From NCBI GenBank assembly GCA_025757645.1, contig CP107216.1, positions 2,015,001 through 2,079,000 of the forward strand: DNA of 64,000 nucleotides, written 5' to 3'. A program made the position numbers and the translations under genes. Below the pieces are notes generated by a model. That model was not told where the DNA came from and made no database searches. It saw only the letters and a program-made list of their open reading frames with translations. Shown here in pieces: positions 33,505 through 42,598 of this stretch (the first letter of the stretch is position 1; the number at the start of each line of letters is the position of its first letter). The DNA is from Clostridiales bacterium. Lineage in GTDB: Bacteria; Bacillota; Clostridia; Oscillospirales; Oscillospiraceae.

Positions 33505-34843
33505 CGTCGTCGTACTTCTTCTCGATGGCCGCGAAGGATGTGTACTCCGGCAGCCACATGAGTTCGAGCGTGCCGGTCTCGCCGTGGCGGTTTTTGAGGA
33601 TGATTGCCTCGGCGAGGTTCGGATTCTCGCACTCCTTGTTATAATACCCGTCGCGGTAGAGCGCGAGCACGATGTCCGCGTCCTGCTCGATGGCGCCGGA
33701 CTCACGGAGGTCGGACAGCATCGGGCGCTTGTTCTGGCGCGACTCGTTGGCACGCGACAGCTGCGACAGGCAGATGACCGGAACATTGAGCTCCTTGGCC
33801 ATGATCTTGAGCATGCGGCTCATGTCGGAGACGGCCTGCGTGCGGCTCTCGTTGGACCAGCCATGGCCGCTGCCGGCCGACTGCATGAGCTGCAGATAGT
33901 CGATGACGACAAGGCCAAGGTTCGGGATGCGGCGGCACTGGGCGTTCATGTCCGCAACGGACAGCGACGGGTTGTCGTCGATGCGGATATCCGTCGCGCT
34001 GATGGTCGTGGCCGCGGCGCCGACGCGCCGCCACTCGTCCGCCGAGAGCTTGCCGGTCAGGAGTTTTTGGCTGTCGACCAGGCCCTCGCCCGCGAGCAGG
34101 CGCGTCGTGAGCTGCTCGCGCGCCATTTCGAGCGAGAACACCGCGACCGTCTTGCCGGACGTCTTGCCGACGTGCAGGGCAATGTTGAGCGCAAGGCTCG
34201 TCTTGCCCATGCCGGGACGGGCCGCGATGAGGATGAGCTCGCCCGCGTTCAGACCGAGAATCGTCTGGTCCAGATCCGGCAGGCCGGTGGCCAGGCCGGG
34301 GATGCCCCCGCCGCTGCTCGCCGCCTCGGAGAGGTTTGCATACACGCGCTGGATGACCATGCTGATCGGCTGCAGGCCGCCGACATTGCGTCCCTGCCGG
34401 AGCGCATAGATCTTGCGCTCGGCCGCCTCGAGCATGGCGTCCGCTCCGCCGGAACCCTCAAAGATCATGGTGTTGATCTCATCGGCCGCCGTGTGCAGGT
34501 TGCGCAGCAGCGCCTGATCGCGCACGATGGCCGCGTACTTGAGCACGTTCGCCGCCGTGGGCGTGACCTGCATGACCTCCATGAGGTACTGCTGCGTCGT
34601 GTCCTTGTACACACCGCGGACCTTCATCTGCTCGAGCACCGTGACCGCATCCACGCTCTGCCCGTAGGAGAACATGGCGAAGATGGTGTCAAAGATATCG
34701 CGGTTGGCCTGAATATAAAATTCGTCGGACTTGACCTTTTCGATCACGTCCGGGATGCAGCTCGGGTCGATGAGCATCGCACCGATGACTGCCTGCTCCG
34801 CCGGAGCGGAATGGGGCGGCTGTCTGCCCAGCAGCTCCTCCAT
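33494..34843 (-). CDS. dnaB: Replicative DNA helicase DnaB
   Basis: A 449-residue hexameric 5'-3' helicase of the replisome. The N-terminal domain (1-150) with PHSAPAEQAVIGAMLID is followed by the RecA-like core; Walker A ARPGMGKTS is at 208-216, with VVIDYLQLM as Walker B and QLSRANESR in the H3/H4 region. ATG 34843 has GGGAGGG. It sits between rplI and tilS with small gaps, the classic rplI-dnaB arrangement. Confidence 0.97.
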   Translation of the reverse strand: MEELLGRQPPHSAPAEQAVIGAMLIDPSCIPDVIEKVKSDEFYIQANRDIFDTIFAMFSYGQSVDAVTVLEQMKVRGVYKDTTQQYLMEVMQVTPTAANVLKYAAIVRDQALLRNLHTAADEINTMIFEGSGGADAMLEAAERKIYALRQGRNVGGLQPISMVIQRVYANLSEAASSGGGIPGLATGLPDLDQTILGLNAGELILIAARPGMGKTSLALNIALHVGKTSGKTVAVFSLEMAREQLTTRLLAGEGLVDSQKLLTGKLSADEWRRVGAAATTISATDIRIDDNPSLSVADMNAQCRRIPNLGLVVIDYLQLMQSAGSGHGWSNESRTQAVSDMSRMLKIMAKELNVPVICLSQLSRANESRQNKRPMLSDLRESGAIEQDADIVLALYRDGYYNKECENPNLAEAIILKNRHGETGTLELMWLPEYTSFAAIEKKYDDDDY

Positions 34844-34872
34844 GACGGGTCCCTCCCTCGCCTGCGCGCGGT

Positions 34873-35322
34873 TTATTTCTCTTCGATGACCAGCACGTGG
34901 ATGGTGCCGGTGACTTCATAGCCGAGCTTGCACTTGACCTCGTACGCGCCGAAGCTCTTGATGGGTTCGGCCTGCACGATCTTCTGCTTTTCGATGGTGA
35001 GGTCAAACTGCTCGTGCAGCGCGTCGCTGATCTCCTTCGAGGTGACAGAGCCGAAGAGCTTGCCGTTGCTGCCGGCCTTCGCCGCGATCTTCACCTGAAT
35101 GGCGCCGAGCTTTTTGGCGTTTTCCTCCGCCTCGGCCTTCTCGCGGGCGATCTGCGCCGCCTTGGCCTTCTCCTTCAGGCGGAAGGCGTTGAGATTGTCG
35201 GCCGTGGCCTCCGTCGCAAGCTTGCGCGGCAGGAGATAGTTGCGGGCATAACCGTCGGACACTTCCTTGAGCTCGCCCTTTTTGCCCTGGCCCTTGACAT
35301 CCACATTCAAAATCACTTTCAT
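34873..35322 (-). CDS. rplI: 50S ribosomal protein bL9
   Basis: 149 residues of normal length. The signature GKKGELKEVSDGYARNYLLP lies at about 13-32 (N-domain), followed by the long connecting helix and the C-terminal domain ending in GYEVTGTIHVLVIE. ATG 35322 follows AAGGAG. It lies 18 bases behind gdpP and 29 before dnaB. Confidence 0.97.
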   Translation of the reverse strand: MKVILNVDVKGQGKKGELKEVSDGYARNYLLPRKLATEATADNLNAFRLKEKAKAAQIAREKAEAEENAKKLGAIQVKIAAKAGSNGKLFGSVTSKEISDALHEQFDLTIEKQKIVQAEPIKSFGAYEVKCKLGYEVTGTIHVLVIEEK

Positions 35323-35340
35323 AGCAAGATACTCCTTTGC

Positions 35341-37368
35341 TTAATTTTCCAGATTCTCGTCGATCGACTTGCGCGCCATCTGCACCGCCTGCGCAACCGA
35401 TACGTCATGCAGCTGCACGGCTGCCGACGAGCGGCTGCCGCCGCCGCCGAGCGCCTCCATGACCAGCTGCACATTCAGTTCGCCGATCGAGCGCGCGGAG
35501 ATGAACACATCCCCGTCGCCCATCGGATAAATGACCATGGACGCCGTGACCCCGGCGATGTTGAGCAGTTCATCCGCCGCCTGCGCCGCGACGATGCGGT
35601 CCTGCGGCTCGGTGGGCGCGGCAATGGCAATGTCCGCGCGGTAGATAGACGCCGTCTGCAGGATCTTATAGCGGGCGACCGTGTGCTCCATGTCCGTCTG
35701 CAGGAGCTTTTTGACCTCCGAGGTATCGGCCCCGGCGCGGCGCAGGAACGCCGCCGCCTCAAATGTGCGCTCGCCGGTGCGGACGGTGAAGTCCTTCGTA
35801 TCGAGCATGATGCCCGAGAGCATTGCCTCGGCCTCCACGCGCAGGATGTCCGGCTGCTCGACCAGCTCCTCGAGCAGCTCCGTCATCAGCTCGCAGGCCG
35901 ACGACGCATACGGCTCGTGGAAGCTCATGGTCGCGTTGGTGATGTAGGTCGCCGCACGGCGGTGGTGGTCGATGACCGCCACGCGGGTGCAGGCTTCGAG
36001 CAGGTTGTGGTTTTCCACCTGATCCGGGCGGTTGGTGTCTACCACGACGAGCAGCGTGCGGCTGTCGGCATGCAGATACGCCTCCTGCGGAGACAGGAAC
36101 GCTTTGCCGTACTCCGGCACGCGCAGCATCCGGTCACGCAGCTGGCCGGCGGCCGTCTTGTTCGCATCCATGACGATGCGGCAGGGCGTGCCGAGCTTGC
36201 GCGCGATGCAGCAGACGCCGGCGGCCGCGCCGAGCGTGTCCAGATCGGAGAATTTATGGCCCATGACGTAGACCTTGGACGAGTCCTGAATGAGCTGGCT
36301 GAGGGCGTTGGCCATGACGCGGGACTTGACCTTCGTGCGCCGCTCGACCTCGCCGCCGCGGCCGCCGAAGAATTCGAACGTGACGCGGTTTTTCACCACG
36401 GCCTGGTCGCCGCCGCGCGAGAGCGCCATCTCGGTGCCGAGAATGGCGAAATTATAGCATTCATCGAGGCTGTCGCCGTCGCGCCCGATGCCGACGCTGA
36501 CGGTGGCGCGGATGCCGCTCGGGCTGGTCACGGCGTGCACGCTGTCGAGCAGGGATGCGAACTTGTTCTCGCGCAGCTCGTCAAGATGCCGCTCCTCGAA
36601 CACGTACAGATACCGGTCACGGTCGTAGCGGCGGAAGAAGCCGCCCTTGCCCTCGCACCACTGCAGGAGCTTGTCCTCAATGGCGTCGCGCAGCTCGTTG
36701 CGCTTGCGGTCGGTCAGGCCGCGGATGAGCTCATCGTAGTTATCGATGACGATGACGGCGATAATCGGGCGCGAAGCGTAATACTCCAGCCGGATCTTTT
36801 CATAATCCGTGACATCGACCCAGTAGGTGATGCCCATGTAGCTGGCGGCATCGTCCGGATTCGTGCGCACGAGGTTGCCGTGGATCTGATACTTATGGCC
36901 CTGATACTCCAGCAGCTCCGGGCACTGGGTATTGCCCTCGAGCAGCCAGCGGCCGGAAAACTCCGGGATCACGTCCGTGATGCGCATATCGACCGTCGGC
37001 TTGTGCCGGCCGCAGAGATCGAAAAAGTTCTGGTTGGCCCAGATGACCTGCGAATCTGCCGGACGAAAGACCGCCATCGGCAGCGGGAAATTCTGCAGGG
37101 TATTATTTCGTGCAGACTCCGTATCATAGGTGACGGATTCAATATATCGTTCGAGCGTGCGGCGCTTGCGCGCGCGCATGATGACCGAATAAATGATGAG
37201 CAGCAGAATGATGACGCCCTCGCAGATCGACAGCCAGAGCCGGTCGGAGAAGAAGAACGTGATGACTGCAAACACGATCAGAAACAGCAGAAACATCCGC
37301 GAATTGGGCATCAGCGCCCGCTGCAGCTTGGATTCATTGGGTACATTGCTGACTTTGGGGTCTCGCAT
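35341..37368 (-). CDS. gdpP: Cyclic-di-AMP phosphodiesterase GdpP
   Basis: A 675-residue membrane protein that hydrolyses c-di-AMP. Two TM segments (24-40, 44-64) are followed by a PAS-like domain, a degenerate GGDEF domain (~195-330) and the DHH/DHHA1 catalytic part: GHKFSDLDTLGAA and VIDHHRR supply metal ligands, and GGGGSRSSAAVQL near the end is the DHHA1 GGGH-like loop (here GGGGSR). ATG 37368 is chosen since AGGAGG is 7 bases upstream; the ATG at 37374 overlaps that site. A near-consensus promoter precedes it, and the gene leads the operon gdpP-rplI-dnaB-tilS-hpt-ftsH. Confidence 0.94.
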   Translation of the reverse strand: MRDPKVSNVPNESKLQRALMPNSRMFLLFLIVFAVITFFFSDRLWLSICEGVIILLLIIYSVIMRARKRRTLERYIESVTYDTESARNNTLQNFPLPMAVFRPADSQVIWANQNFFDLCGRHKPTVDMRITDVIPEFSGRWLLEGNTQCPELLEYQGHKYQIHGNLVRTNPDDAASYMGITYWVDVTDYEKIRLEYYASRPIIAVIVIDNYDELIRGLTDRKRNELRDAIEDKLLQWCEGKGGFFRRYDRDRYLYVFEERHLDELRENKFASLLDSVHAVTSPSGIRATVSVGIGRDGDSLDECYNFAILGTEMALSRGGDQAVVKNRVTFEFFGGRGGEVERRTKVKSRVMANALSQLIQDSSKVYVMGHKFSDLDTLGAAAGVCCIARKLGTPCRIVMDANKTAAGQLRDRMLRVPEYGKAFLSPQEAYLHADSRTLLVVVDTNRPDQVENHNLLEACTRVAVIDHHRRAATYITNATMSFHEPYASSACELMTELLEELVEQPDILRVEAEAMLSGIMLDTKDFTVRTGERTFEAAAFLRRAGADTSEVKKLLQTDMEHTVARYKILQTASIYRADIAIAAPTEPQDRIVAAQAADELLNIAGVTASMVIYPMGDGDVFISARSIGELNVQLVMEALGGGGSRSSAAVQLHDVSVAQAVQMARKSIDENLEN

Positions 37369-37425
37369 CGTCATACCTCCTTGCACCCTGCGGGGCAAAA
37401 GCTATTACCCCTATGATAATCAATG

Positions 37426-37454
37426 ATTATATCAGATTCTATCCGTATTGACAA
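37426..37454 (-). promoter_or_regulatory. Promoter of the gdpP-ftsH operon
   Basis: TTGTCA (37454-37449), 17-base spacer, perfect TATAAT (37431-37426) on the - strand. The -35 overlaps TTGACA on the opposite strand (37448-37453), which may serve the divergent nucleotidyltransferase gene, though its -10 is poor. Confidence 0.85.
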
Positions 37455-37493
37455 GACGCTTTCCTGCTGAAGATTCGTGAAAGGAGCGTGCGC

Positions 37494-38501
37494 ATGAAAG
37501 CAATTTTACTGGCCGGCGGTCAGGGCCGGCGGCTGCGCAGCATCACCGGAAGCCTGCCGAAACCCATGGTGCCGCTCGTCGGCGTGCCGGTGCTCGACCG
37601 GCTGCTGGATCTGCTGCGGCGCAACGGCTTCACGGACGTGTGCATGACGCTGTGCTACCGGCCGGAGGTCATTCAGGAGCACTGCGGCGACGGCAGCAGC
37701 TACGGCGTGCACCTGAAATACCGCATCGAATCCGAACCCCGCGGCACGGCCGGCGGCGTGCGCGCGTGCAGCGACTTTTACGGCAGGGAGGATTTTCTCG
37801 TCATCAGCGGCGACGCCGCGTGCAGCTTTGACCTGCTGGGGCTCTATCGCCGGCACCAGCAGGCGGACGCGGCCGTAACGATCGCACTCTACCCGAACGC
37901 AGAGCCGCTGCAGTATGGGCTCGTGCTGCAGGACCGGCAGGGGCTTGTGCAGCACTTCATCGAAAAACCGGACTGGGAGCACGTCGTGACCGATCTCGTG
38001 AACACCGGGATCTATATTGTCTCCCCGCGGGCAATGGCCTATGTGCCGGAAGATCAGCCGTTTGATTTTGCCAAAGATCTCTTCCCGCTGCTGCTCGCGG
38101 CGCACGAGCCGATCCTCGGCGTGCCGATGGACGGCTACTGGTGCGACATCGGCACGCCGCGCGCCTACTACCGGTGCAGTCTTGACGTGCTTGACGGGCG
38201 GCTGAGCCCGGCGCAGCCGGACGCTCCGGACGACCTGCCGCCGCAGCTCCCGCACGCAGACCCGAACCGCCGCACCGTCCCCTGCCGCGACCGCGCGCAC
38301 CTGATGCGCACGGTCTCGGAGGCCATGATGGAGGCCGGGGCGGACTTTACCGACGGGCTGCACCTGTGCGACGGCGGCTGGGAGCTGAGCATCCGGCCGG
38401 ACGCGAACGCTTCCGCCCTGCAGGTCGAGGCAAACGCGCCGGACGCCGCCGCCGAGACGGCGCATCTGCTCGAACTGATGGAGCGGGACGAAAACCAATA
38501 G
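37494..38501 (+). CDS. Sugar-phosphate nucleotidyltransferase with a leftover phosphomannomutase domain IV
   Basis: 335 residues. Residues 1-230 are a GT-A fold NDP-sugar pyrophosphorylase (LAGGQGRRLRSITG then SLPKPM, GTAGGVR, ISGDAACSFD, YWCDIGTP), mannose-1-phosphate guanylyltransferase-like. Residues ~260-330 (LMRTVSEAMMEAGADFTDGL and GGWELSIRPDANASALQVEA) match the C-terminal domain of the phosphomannomutase half of long fused GDP-mannose enzymes, where WVLVLPDPDEPLFHVYAEA-like sequence is usual. Domains I-III of the mutase, about 450 residues, are absent and no catalytic Ser is present, so mutase activity is excluded. ATG 37494 follows AAGGAG. It is divergent from gdpP and ends at the structured repeat. 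Confidence 0.85.
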   Translation: MKAILLAGGQGRRLRSITGSLPKPMVPLVGVPVLDRLLDLLRRNGFTDVCMTLCYRPEVIQEHCGDGSSYGVHLKYRIESEPRGTAGGVRACSDFYGREDFLVISGDAACSFDLLGLYRRHQQADAAVTIALYPNAEPLQYGLVLQDRQGLVQHFIEKPDWEHVVTDLVNTGIYIVSPRAMAYVPEDQPFDFAKDLFPLLLAAHEPILGVPMDGYWCDIGTPRAYYRCSLDVLDGRLSPAQPDAPDDLPPQLPHADPNRRTVPCRDRAHLMRTVSEAMMEAGADFTDGLHLCDGGWELSIRPDANASALQVEANAPDAAAETAHLLELMERDENQ

Positions 38502-38518
38502 AGCGAGAATAGCGCGCA

Positions 38519-38549
38519 AAAACCGCCGCATCCAAGATGCGGCGGTTTT
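38519..38549. terminator. Terminator after the nucleotidyltransferase (flank A1)
   Basis: A 14-bp perfect stem (AAAACCGCCGCATC at 38519-38532 with 38536-38549) and a 3-base loop. An almost identical hairpin occurs at 38706-38738. Confidence 0.85.
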
Positions 38550-38705
38550 CCCCTCGGCCGAAAGGATTTTCGGCCGAGGGGAAAACCCGAAAGCACAAAT
38601 GGGTTTGTGCTTTCGGAGTGCATCTCATTCGAGGCGGGCCTTGCCCCCTCGAGCTCCCCCGCTGTGCGATCGTCTCTTGCCGCAGCAACTGCTTCCAACT
38701 GCTGC
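38546..38705. repeat. Structured intergenic repeat, copy A
   Basis: Between two near-identical terminators lie three further structures: an 18-bp stem around CCCCTCGGCCGAAA (38546-38585), a 13-bp stem (CCGAAAGCACAAA at 38587-38599 with 38604-38616), and a core at 38627-38666 (ATTCGAGG, GGGC-CTT-GCCC, CCTCGAG, then CTCCCCCGCTG). The core recurs at 57056-57096 with few changes. No credible gene overlaps it. It could be a dispersed repeat or a structured RNA. Confidence 0.7.
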
Positions 38706-38738
38706 AAAAACCGCCGCATCCCAAGATGCGGCGGTTTT
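38706..38738. terminator. Terminator after ntpD (flank A4)
   Basis: The same hairpin as at 38519-38549 with one extra loop base; on the - strand it is followed by T5 and ends the V-ATPase operon. Confidence 0.88.
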
Positions 38739-38745
38739 CTGATAC

Positions 38746-39399
38746 TTATTGCTTGTAGTGGTGTGCGTCCTCGAGGACCATTTCCTTGACCTTCATCAGG
38801 CGCACCTTGGTCGAACTTTCGTTCTCGTCCAGCTTCATGGAGATGTAACGAATGTTCTGCTCCAGCTCGGGGATCATAACGTATTCGAGCGCGTTGACGC
38901 GGCGGCGGGTCTTTTCGATCTCCTGCGCGAGCATCTGCGTGGTCTTTTCGACCTGCGCGAGCTCGAGCATGTCCTTGAACACCTCCGCCAGCTTCTCGAG
39001 CGCATCGTCCAGCTCACCGGACGTCTGCGCAAAGCCGTACGGGAAGATCTCGGACGGATCGCTGTTGCGGGTCTGGAAATCGTAGACCGGCACGTTCACG
39101 CTCATGATGTTCTGATAGGTCATGCCCAGCTCGACGCTCTGCCGCGGGTAGAGCAGCGACTGTTCGAGCATTTCCGGGGACATGATCGCGGACGCGACCG
39201 ACAGAGAGCCGAACGCCTCCGTGAGTCCCTGCTCGACCTTCGCACGCAGCTGCTTGTTCAGGCGCACGTTGTCGAGGAACTGACGCATCAGCTCGTCACG
39301 CTTATCCTTGAGGAGCTTATGACCCCTGCGAGCGGTCTTCAACCGGCCCTTGAGCTGGTTGAGCACCATTCTTGTCGGGGTAATCGCTGTATTTGCCAT
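38746..39399 (-). CDS. ntpD: V-type ATP synthase subunit D
   Basis: A 217-residue central-shaft subunit that turns inside the A3B3 head. The N-terminal TPTRMVLNQLKGRLKTARRGH and C-terminal EKTRRRVNALEYVMIPEL are the family signatures, and both ends are long coiled-coil helices. ATG 39399 with GAGGTGA upstream is preferred to the preceding in-frame TTG. It is the last gene of the ntpFIKECGABD operon. Confidence 0.96.
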   Translation of the reverse strand: MANTAITPTRMVLNQLKGRLKTARRGHKLLKDKRDELMRQFLDNVRLNKQLRAKVEQGLTEAFGSLSVASAIMSPEMLEQSLLYPRQSVELGMTYQNIMSVNVPVYDFQTRNSDPSEIFPYGFAQTSGELDDALEKLAEVFKDMLELAQVEKTTQMLAQEIEKTRRRVNALEYVMIPELEQNIRYISMKLDENESSTKVRLMKVKEMVLEDAHHYKQ

Positions 39400-39438
39400 C
39401 AAATCACCTCACTTGGTAAGTCTGCGGGACGGATGCGC

Positions 39439-40812
39439 TCAGGTCTCGGGCATATACTTTTCGATCAGCTCGGGCTTGATACGCTTGAGCTCGGTGCGCG
39501 GCAGCAGGCTCAGCAGCTCCCAGCCGAGGTTAAGGGTATCCTCAATGGTGCGGTTGGTGTTGTTGCCCTGATTGACGTAGCGCTGCTCAAATGCATCGGC
39601 GAACTTCGCAAACTGCTTGTCGTCGTCGGACAGGGCCGCCTCGCCCAGAATGGTCATGAGCTCCTTGGCGTCCTTGCCGCGGGCATAGGCCGCGAACAGC
39701 TGGTTCATCGTGCCGGAGTGGTCCTCACGGGTCTTACCCTCGCCGATGCCCTTATCCTTCAGACGCGACAGGCTGGGCAGCACGTCCACGGGCGGAATGA
39801 TGCCCTTGCGGTACAGGTCGCGGGAGAGGATGATCTGGCCCTCGGTGATGTAACCGGTCAGGTCGGGGATCGGGTGGGTCTTGTCGTCTTCGGGCATGGT
39901 CAGGATCGGGATCATGGTGATCGAGCCGGACTTGCCGATGCGGCGGCCGGCGCGCTCGTAGAGCGTGGCCAGGTCGGTGTACAGGTAGCCGGGGTAGCCG
40001 CGGCGGCCCGGGACTTCCTTCTTTGCCGCGGAGACCTCACGCAGAGCCTCGGCGTAGTTGGTGATATCGGTCAGGATGACCAGCACCTGCATGTCCTTTT
40101 CAAAGGCCAGGTACTCGGCCGCGGTCAGCGCCATACGCGGGGTGGCAATACGCTCGACGGCGGGGTCGTTGGCAAGGTTGGAGAACACGACCGTGCGGTC
40201 GATGGCGCCGGTGCGGCGGAACTCCTGAATGAAGTACTCGGACTCCTCGAACGTGATGCCGATGGCGGCGAAGACGACGGCGAAGTTCTCGTTGTCGCCC
40301 AGCACCTTCGCCTGGCGCGCGATCTGCGCGGCCAGCGCGGCGTGCGGCAGGCCGGACGCCGAGAAGATCGGCAGCTTCTGGCCGCGGACGAGGGTGTTCA
40401 GGCCGTCGATGGTGGAAACGCCGGTCTGGATGAACTCCGCCGGGTAGGCGCGGGCTGCCGGGTTCATCGGCAGGCCGTTGATGTCGCGGTGCTCCTCGGC
40501 GAGGATCGCCGGGCCGCCGTCGATGGGCTCGCCCATGCCGTTGAAGACGCGGCCGAGCATATCCTCGCTCACGCCCAGCTGCAGCGGATGGCCGAGGAAG
40601 CGGACCTTCGACTGTGCGAGGTTGATGCCCTGCGCGCTCTCAAAGAGCTGCACGACCGCGTGGTCGTCCTCGACCTCGAGGACCTTGCAGCGGCGGACTT
40701 CACCGTTCGGGAGCTCGATCTCGGCCAGCTCGTCGTAGGTCACGCCTTCGACGTTCTTGACGATCATCAGAGGGCTGGCGATCTCCTGGATCGTTTTATA
40801 CTCTTTAATCAC
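39439..40812 (-). CDS. ntpB: V-type ATP synthase subunit B
   Basis: A 457-residue non-catalytic, regulatory nucleotide-binding subunit. It has IGVGEGKTREDH-type C-terminal sequence (GIGEGKTREDHSGTMNQL) and PSLSRLKDKGIG, and lacks a canonical P-loop, as normal for B. The start is GTG at 40812, overlapping the ntpA stop (GTGA) with GGAGGTGAGGAG upstream, so ntpA and ntpB are coupled. Confidence 0.97.
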   Translation of the reverse strand: MIKEYKTIQEIASPLMIVKNVEGVTYDELAEIELPNGEVRRCKVLEVEDDHAVVQLFESAQGINLAQSKVRFLGHPLQLGVSEDMLGRVFNGMGEPIDGGPAILAEEHRDINGLPMNPAARAYPAEFIQTGVSTIDGLNTLVRGQKLPIFSASGLPHAALAAQIARQAKVLGDNENFAVVFAAIGITFEESEYFIQEFRRTGAIDRTVVFSNLANDPAVERIATPRMALTAAEYLAFEKDMQVLVILTDITNYAEALREVSAAKKEVPGRRGYPGYLYTDLATLYERAGRRIGKSGSITMIPILTMPEDDKTHPIPDLTGYITEGQIILSRDLYRKGIIPPVDVLPSLSRLKDKGIGEGKTREDHSGTMNQLFAAYARGKDAKELMTILGEAALSDDDKQFAKFADAFEQRYVNQGNNTNRTIEDTLNLGWELLSLLPRTELKRIKPELIEKYMPET

Positions 40813-42587
40813 TGCTCCTCACCTCCGGCGATAATCTCTTTGATCTGCGCGGTCATGTCCGCGGCGATCTTGGCATAGACCTGCTCGTACTCGTCGCTCG
40901 GCACGCTCTTGGCGCGGCCGATGTCGACGCGGGCAGGGATGGCAAAGAGCTTGTGCATCGGCGCGTTCTTCCCGAGCGCGTCGCGGCACTCGGCGTCATA
41001 GTGCAGGATGAGGCCGAGCAGCAGGAACTGACGGCGGTACTCGGAGTAGCTGTCGATATCGACGAAGGCGTTCTGCTGCAGAAAGTCCTCACGGATCATC
41101 TTGGCAGTCTCCATCGTCAGGCGGTCAGCCGGGGACAGTGCGTCCTGACCAACGAGGCGGACGATCTCCTGCAGTTCGGATTCCTGCTGCAGGATGCTCA
41201 TGGCCTTGTCGCGGTTGGCCATATATTCCTCGCCGAACGTGGCCTCATACCACGGCTTGAGCGAGTCAACATACAGCGAGTAAGACGTCAGCCAGTTGAT
41301 GGCCGGGAAGTGGCGGGCATACGCCAGGCTCGAATCGAGCGCCCAGAACACCTTGACGATACGCATGGTGGCCTGCGAGACCGGCTCGGAAATGTCGCCG
41401 CCCGGAGGCGAGACAGCGCCGATGGCGGTGACGGAGCCGCGGCGGTCGCCCTCGCTGCCGATGCAGCGGATGCAGCCGGCGCGCTCGTAGAACTGCGCGA
41501 TGCGGGACGCGAGGTAGGCCGGGTAGCCTTCTTCGCCGGGCATCTCTTCCAGACGGCCGGACATCTCACGCAGGGCCTCGGCCCAGCGGGAGGTGGAGTC
41601 AGCCAGAACGGCGACGTCATAGCCCATGTCGCGGAAGTACTCGGCGATGGTGATGCCGGTATAGATGGACGCCTCACGCGCTGCCACGGGCATATCGGAG
41701 GTGTTGGCAATGAGCACGGTGCGCTTCATCAGCGGCTCGCCGTTGCGCGGGTCGGTCAGCTCCGGGAACTCCATGAGAACGTCGGTCATCTCGTTGCCGC
41801 GTTCGCCGCAGCCGATGTAGACGACGACGTCCACGTCCGACCACTTGGCGAGCTGGTGCTGCACGACGGTCTTGCCGCTGCCGAACGGGCCGGGCACGGC
41901 GGCCGTGCCGCCCTTGGCGATCGGGAAGAGCGTGTCGATGATACGCTGGCCGCTATTCATGGGCTTGTTCGGAGCGAACTTCTGCGCATAGGGGCGCGCG
42001 ATACGCACCGGCCAGCGCTGGATCATGTTCAGCTCATGGTCGACGCCGTTGGCGTCGGTGAGCACAGCGACGGTCTGGTCGACCGTGAAGTCGCCGCCGG
42101 TGATGCTCTTGATCGTGCCCTTCATCTGCGGGGGCACCATGATCTTGTGCAGGATGGCCGTCGTCTCCTGGACGGTGCCGATCACGTCGCCGCCGGTGAC
42201 GGCGGTGCCGGGCTGCACAACGGGGTCAAAGTGCCAGACGCGCTCGCGGTTGAGCGCGGGCACCTCGATGCCGCGGGTGATGTTGGAGCCGGTCAGGTCG
42301 CGGATCTCGGGCAGCGGGCGCTGGATACCGTCATAGATATTCTCCAGCATGCCGGGGCCAAGCTCCACGGACAGCGGCATACCGGTGGTCTCGACCTTCG
42401 CGCCGGGGCCAAGGCCCGAGGTCTCCTCATAGACCTGGATGGACGCGCTGTCGCCGGTCATATTCAGGATCTCGCCGATCAGGCGCTGCTCACCGACACG
42501 CACAACGTCGGAGACGTTGGCATCGGCAAGGCCGTTCGCCACGACCAGCGGGCCGGAAACTTTTGTAATGGTTCCGCTCAATTTCAT
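40809..42587 (-). CDS. ntpA: V-type ATP synthase catalytic subunit A
   Basis: A 592-residue catalytic subunit. The Walker A loop GPFGSGKT is intact, followed by the Glu finger region GCGERGNEM; the V-type specific non-homologous insert lies between about residues 100 and 200. It hydrolyses or makes ATP at the head of the complex. ATG 42587 has AAAGGAAG. It is 11 bases after ntpG and overlaps ntpB. Confidence 0.98.
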   Translation of the reverse strand: MKLSGTITKVSGPLVVANGLADANVSDVVRVGEQRLIGEILNMTGDSASIQVYEETSGLGPGAKVETTGMPLSVELGPGMLENIYDGIQRPLPEIRDLTGSNITRGIEVPALNRERVWHFDPVVQPGTAVTGGDVIGTVQETTAILHKIMVPPQMKGTIKSITGGDFTVDQTVAVLTDANGVDHELNMIQRWPVRIARPYAQKFAPNKPMNSGQRIIDTLFPIAKGGTAAVPGPFGSGKTVVQHQLAKWSDVDVVVYIGCGERGNEMTDVLMEFPELTDPRNGEPLMKRTVLIANTSDMPVAAREASIYTGITIAEYFRDMGYDVAVLADSTSRWAEALREMSGRLEEMPGEEGYPAYLASRIAQFYERAGCIRCIGSEGDRRGSVTAIGAVSPPGGDISEPVSQATMRIVKVFWALDSSLAYARHFPAINWLTSYSLYVDSLKPWYEATFGEEYMANRDKAMSILQQESELQEIVRLVGQDALSPADRLTMETAKMIREDFLQQNAFVDIDSYSEYRRQFLLLGLILHYDAECRDALGKNAPMHKLFAIPARVDIGRAKSVPSDEYEQVYAKIAADMTAQIKEIIAGGEEQ

Positions 42588-42598
42588 TCTTCCTTTCC

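Noticed and set aside
33505..33786. N-terminal extension of tilS
   Set aside because: It overlaps dnaB in another frame; TilS homology begins at the PP-loop segment just after 33504.
38168..38724. Small - strand frames through the structured repeat A (and similar ones through B at 56933-57160)
   Set aside because: They follow the hairpins, have no start signals and differ between the two copies in a way that fits RNA or DNA structure rather than protein.
38749..40878. A 709-codon + strand frame opposite ntpD and ntpB
   Set aside because: Antisense to well-conserved V-ATPase subunits, no start signal, no domain pattern.
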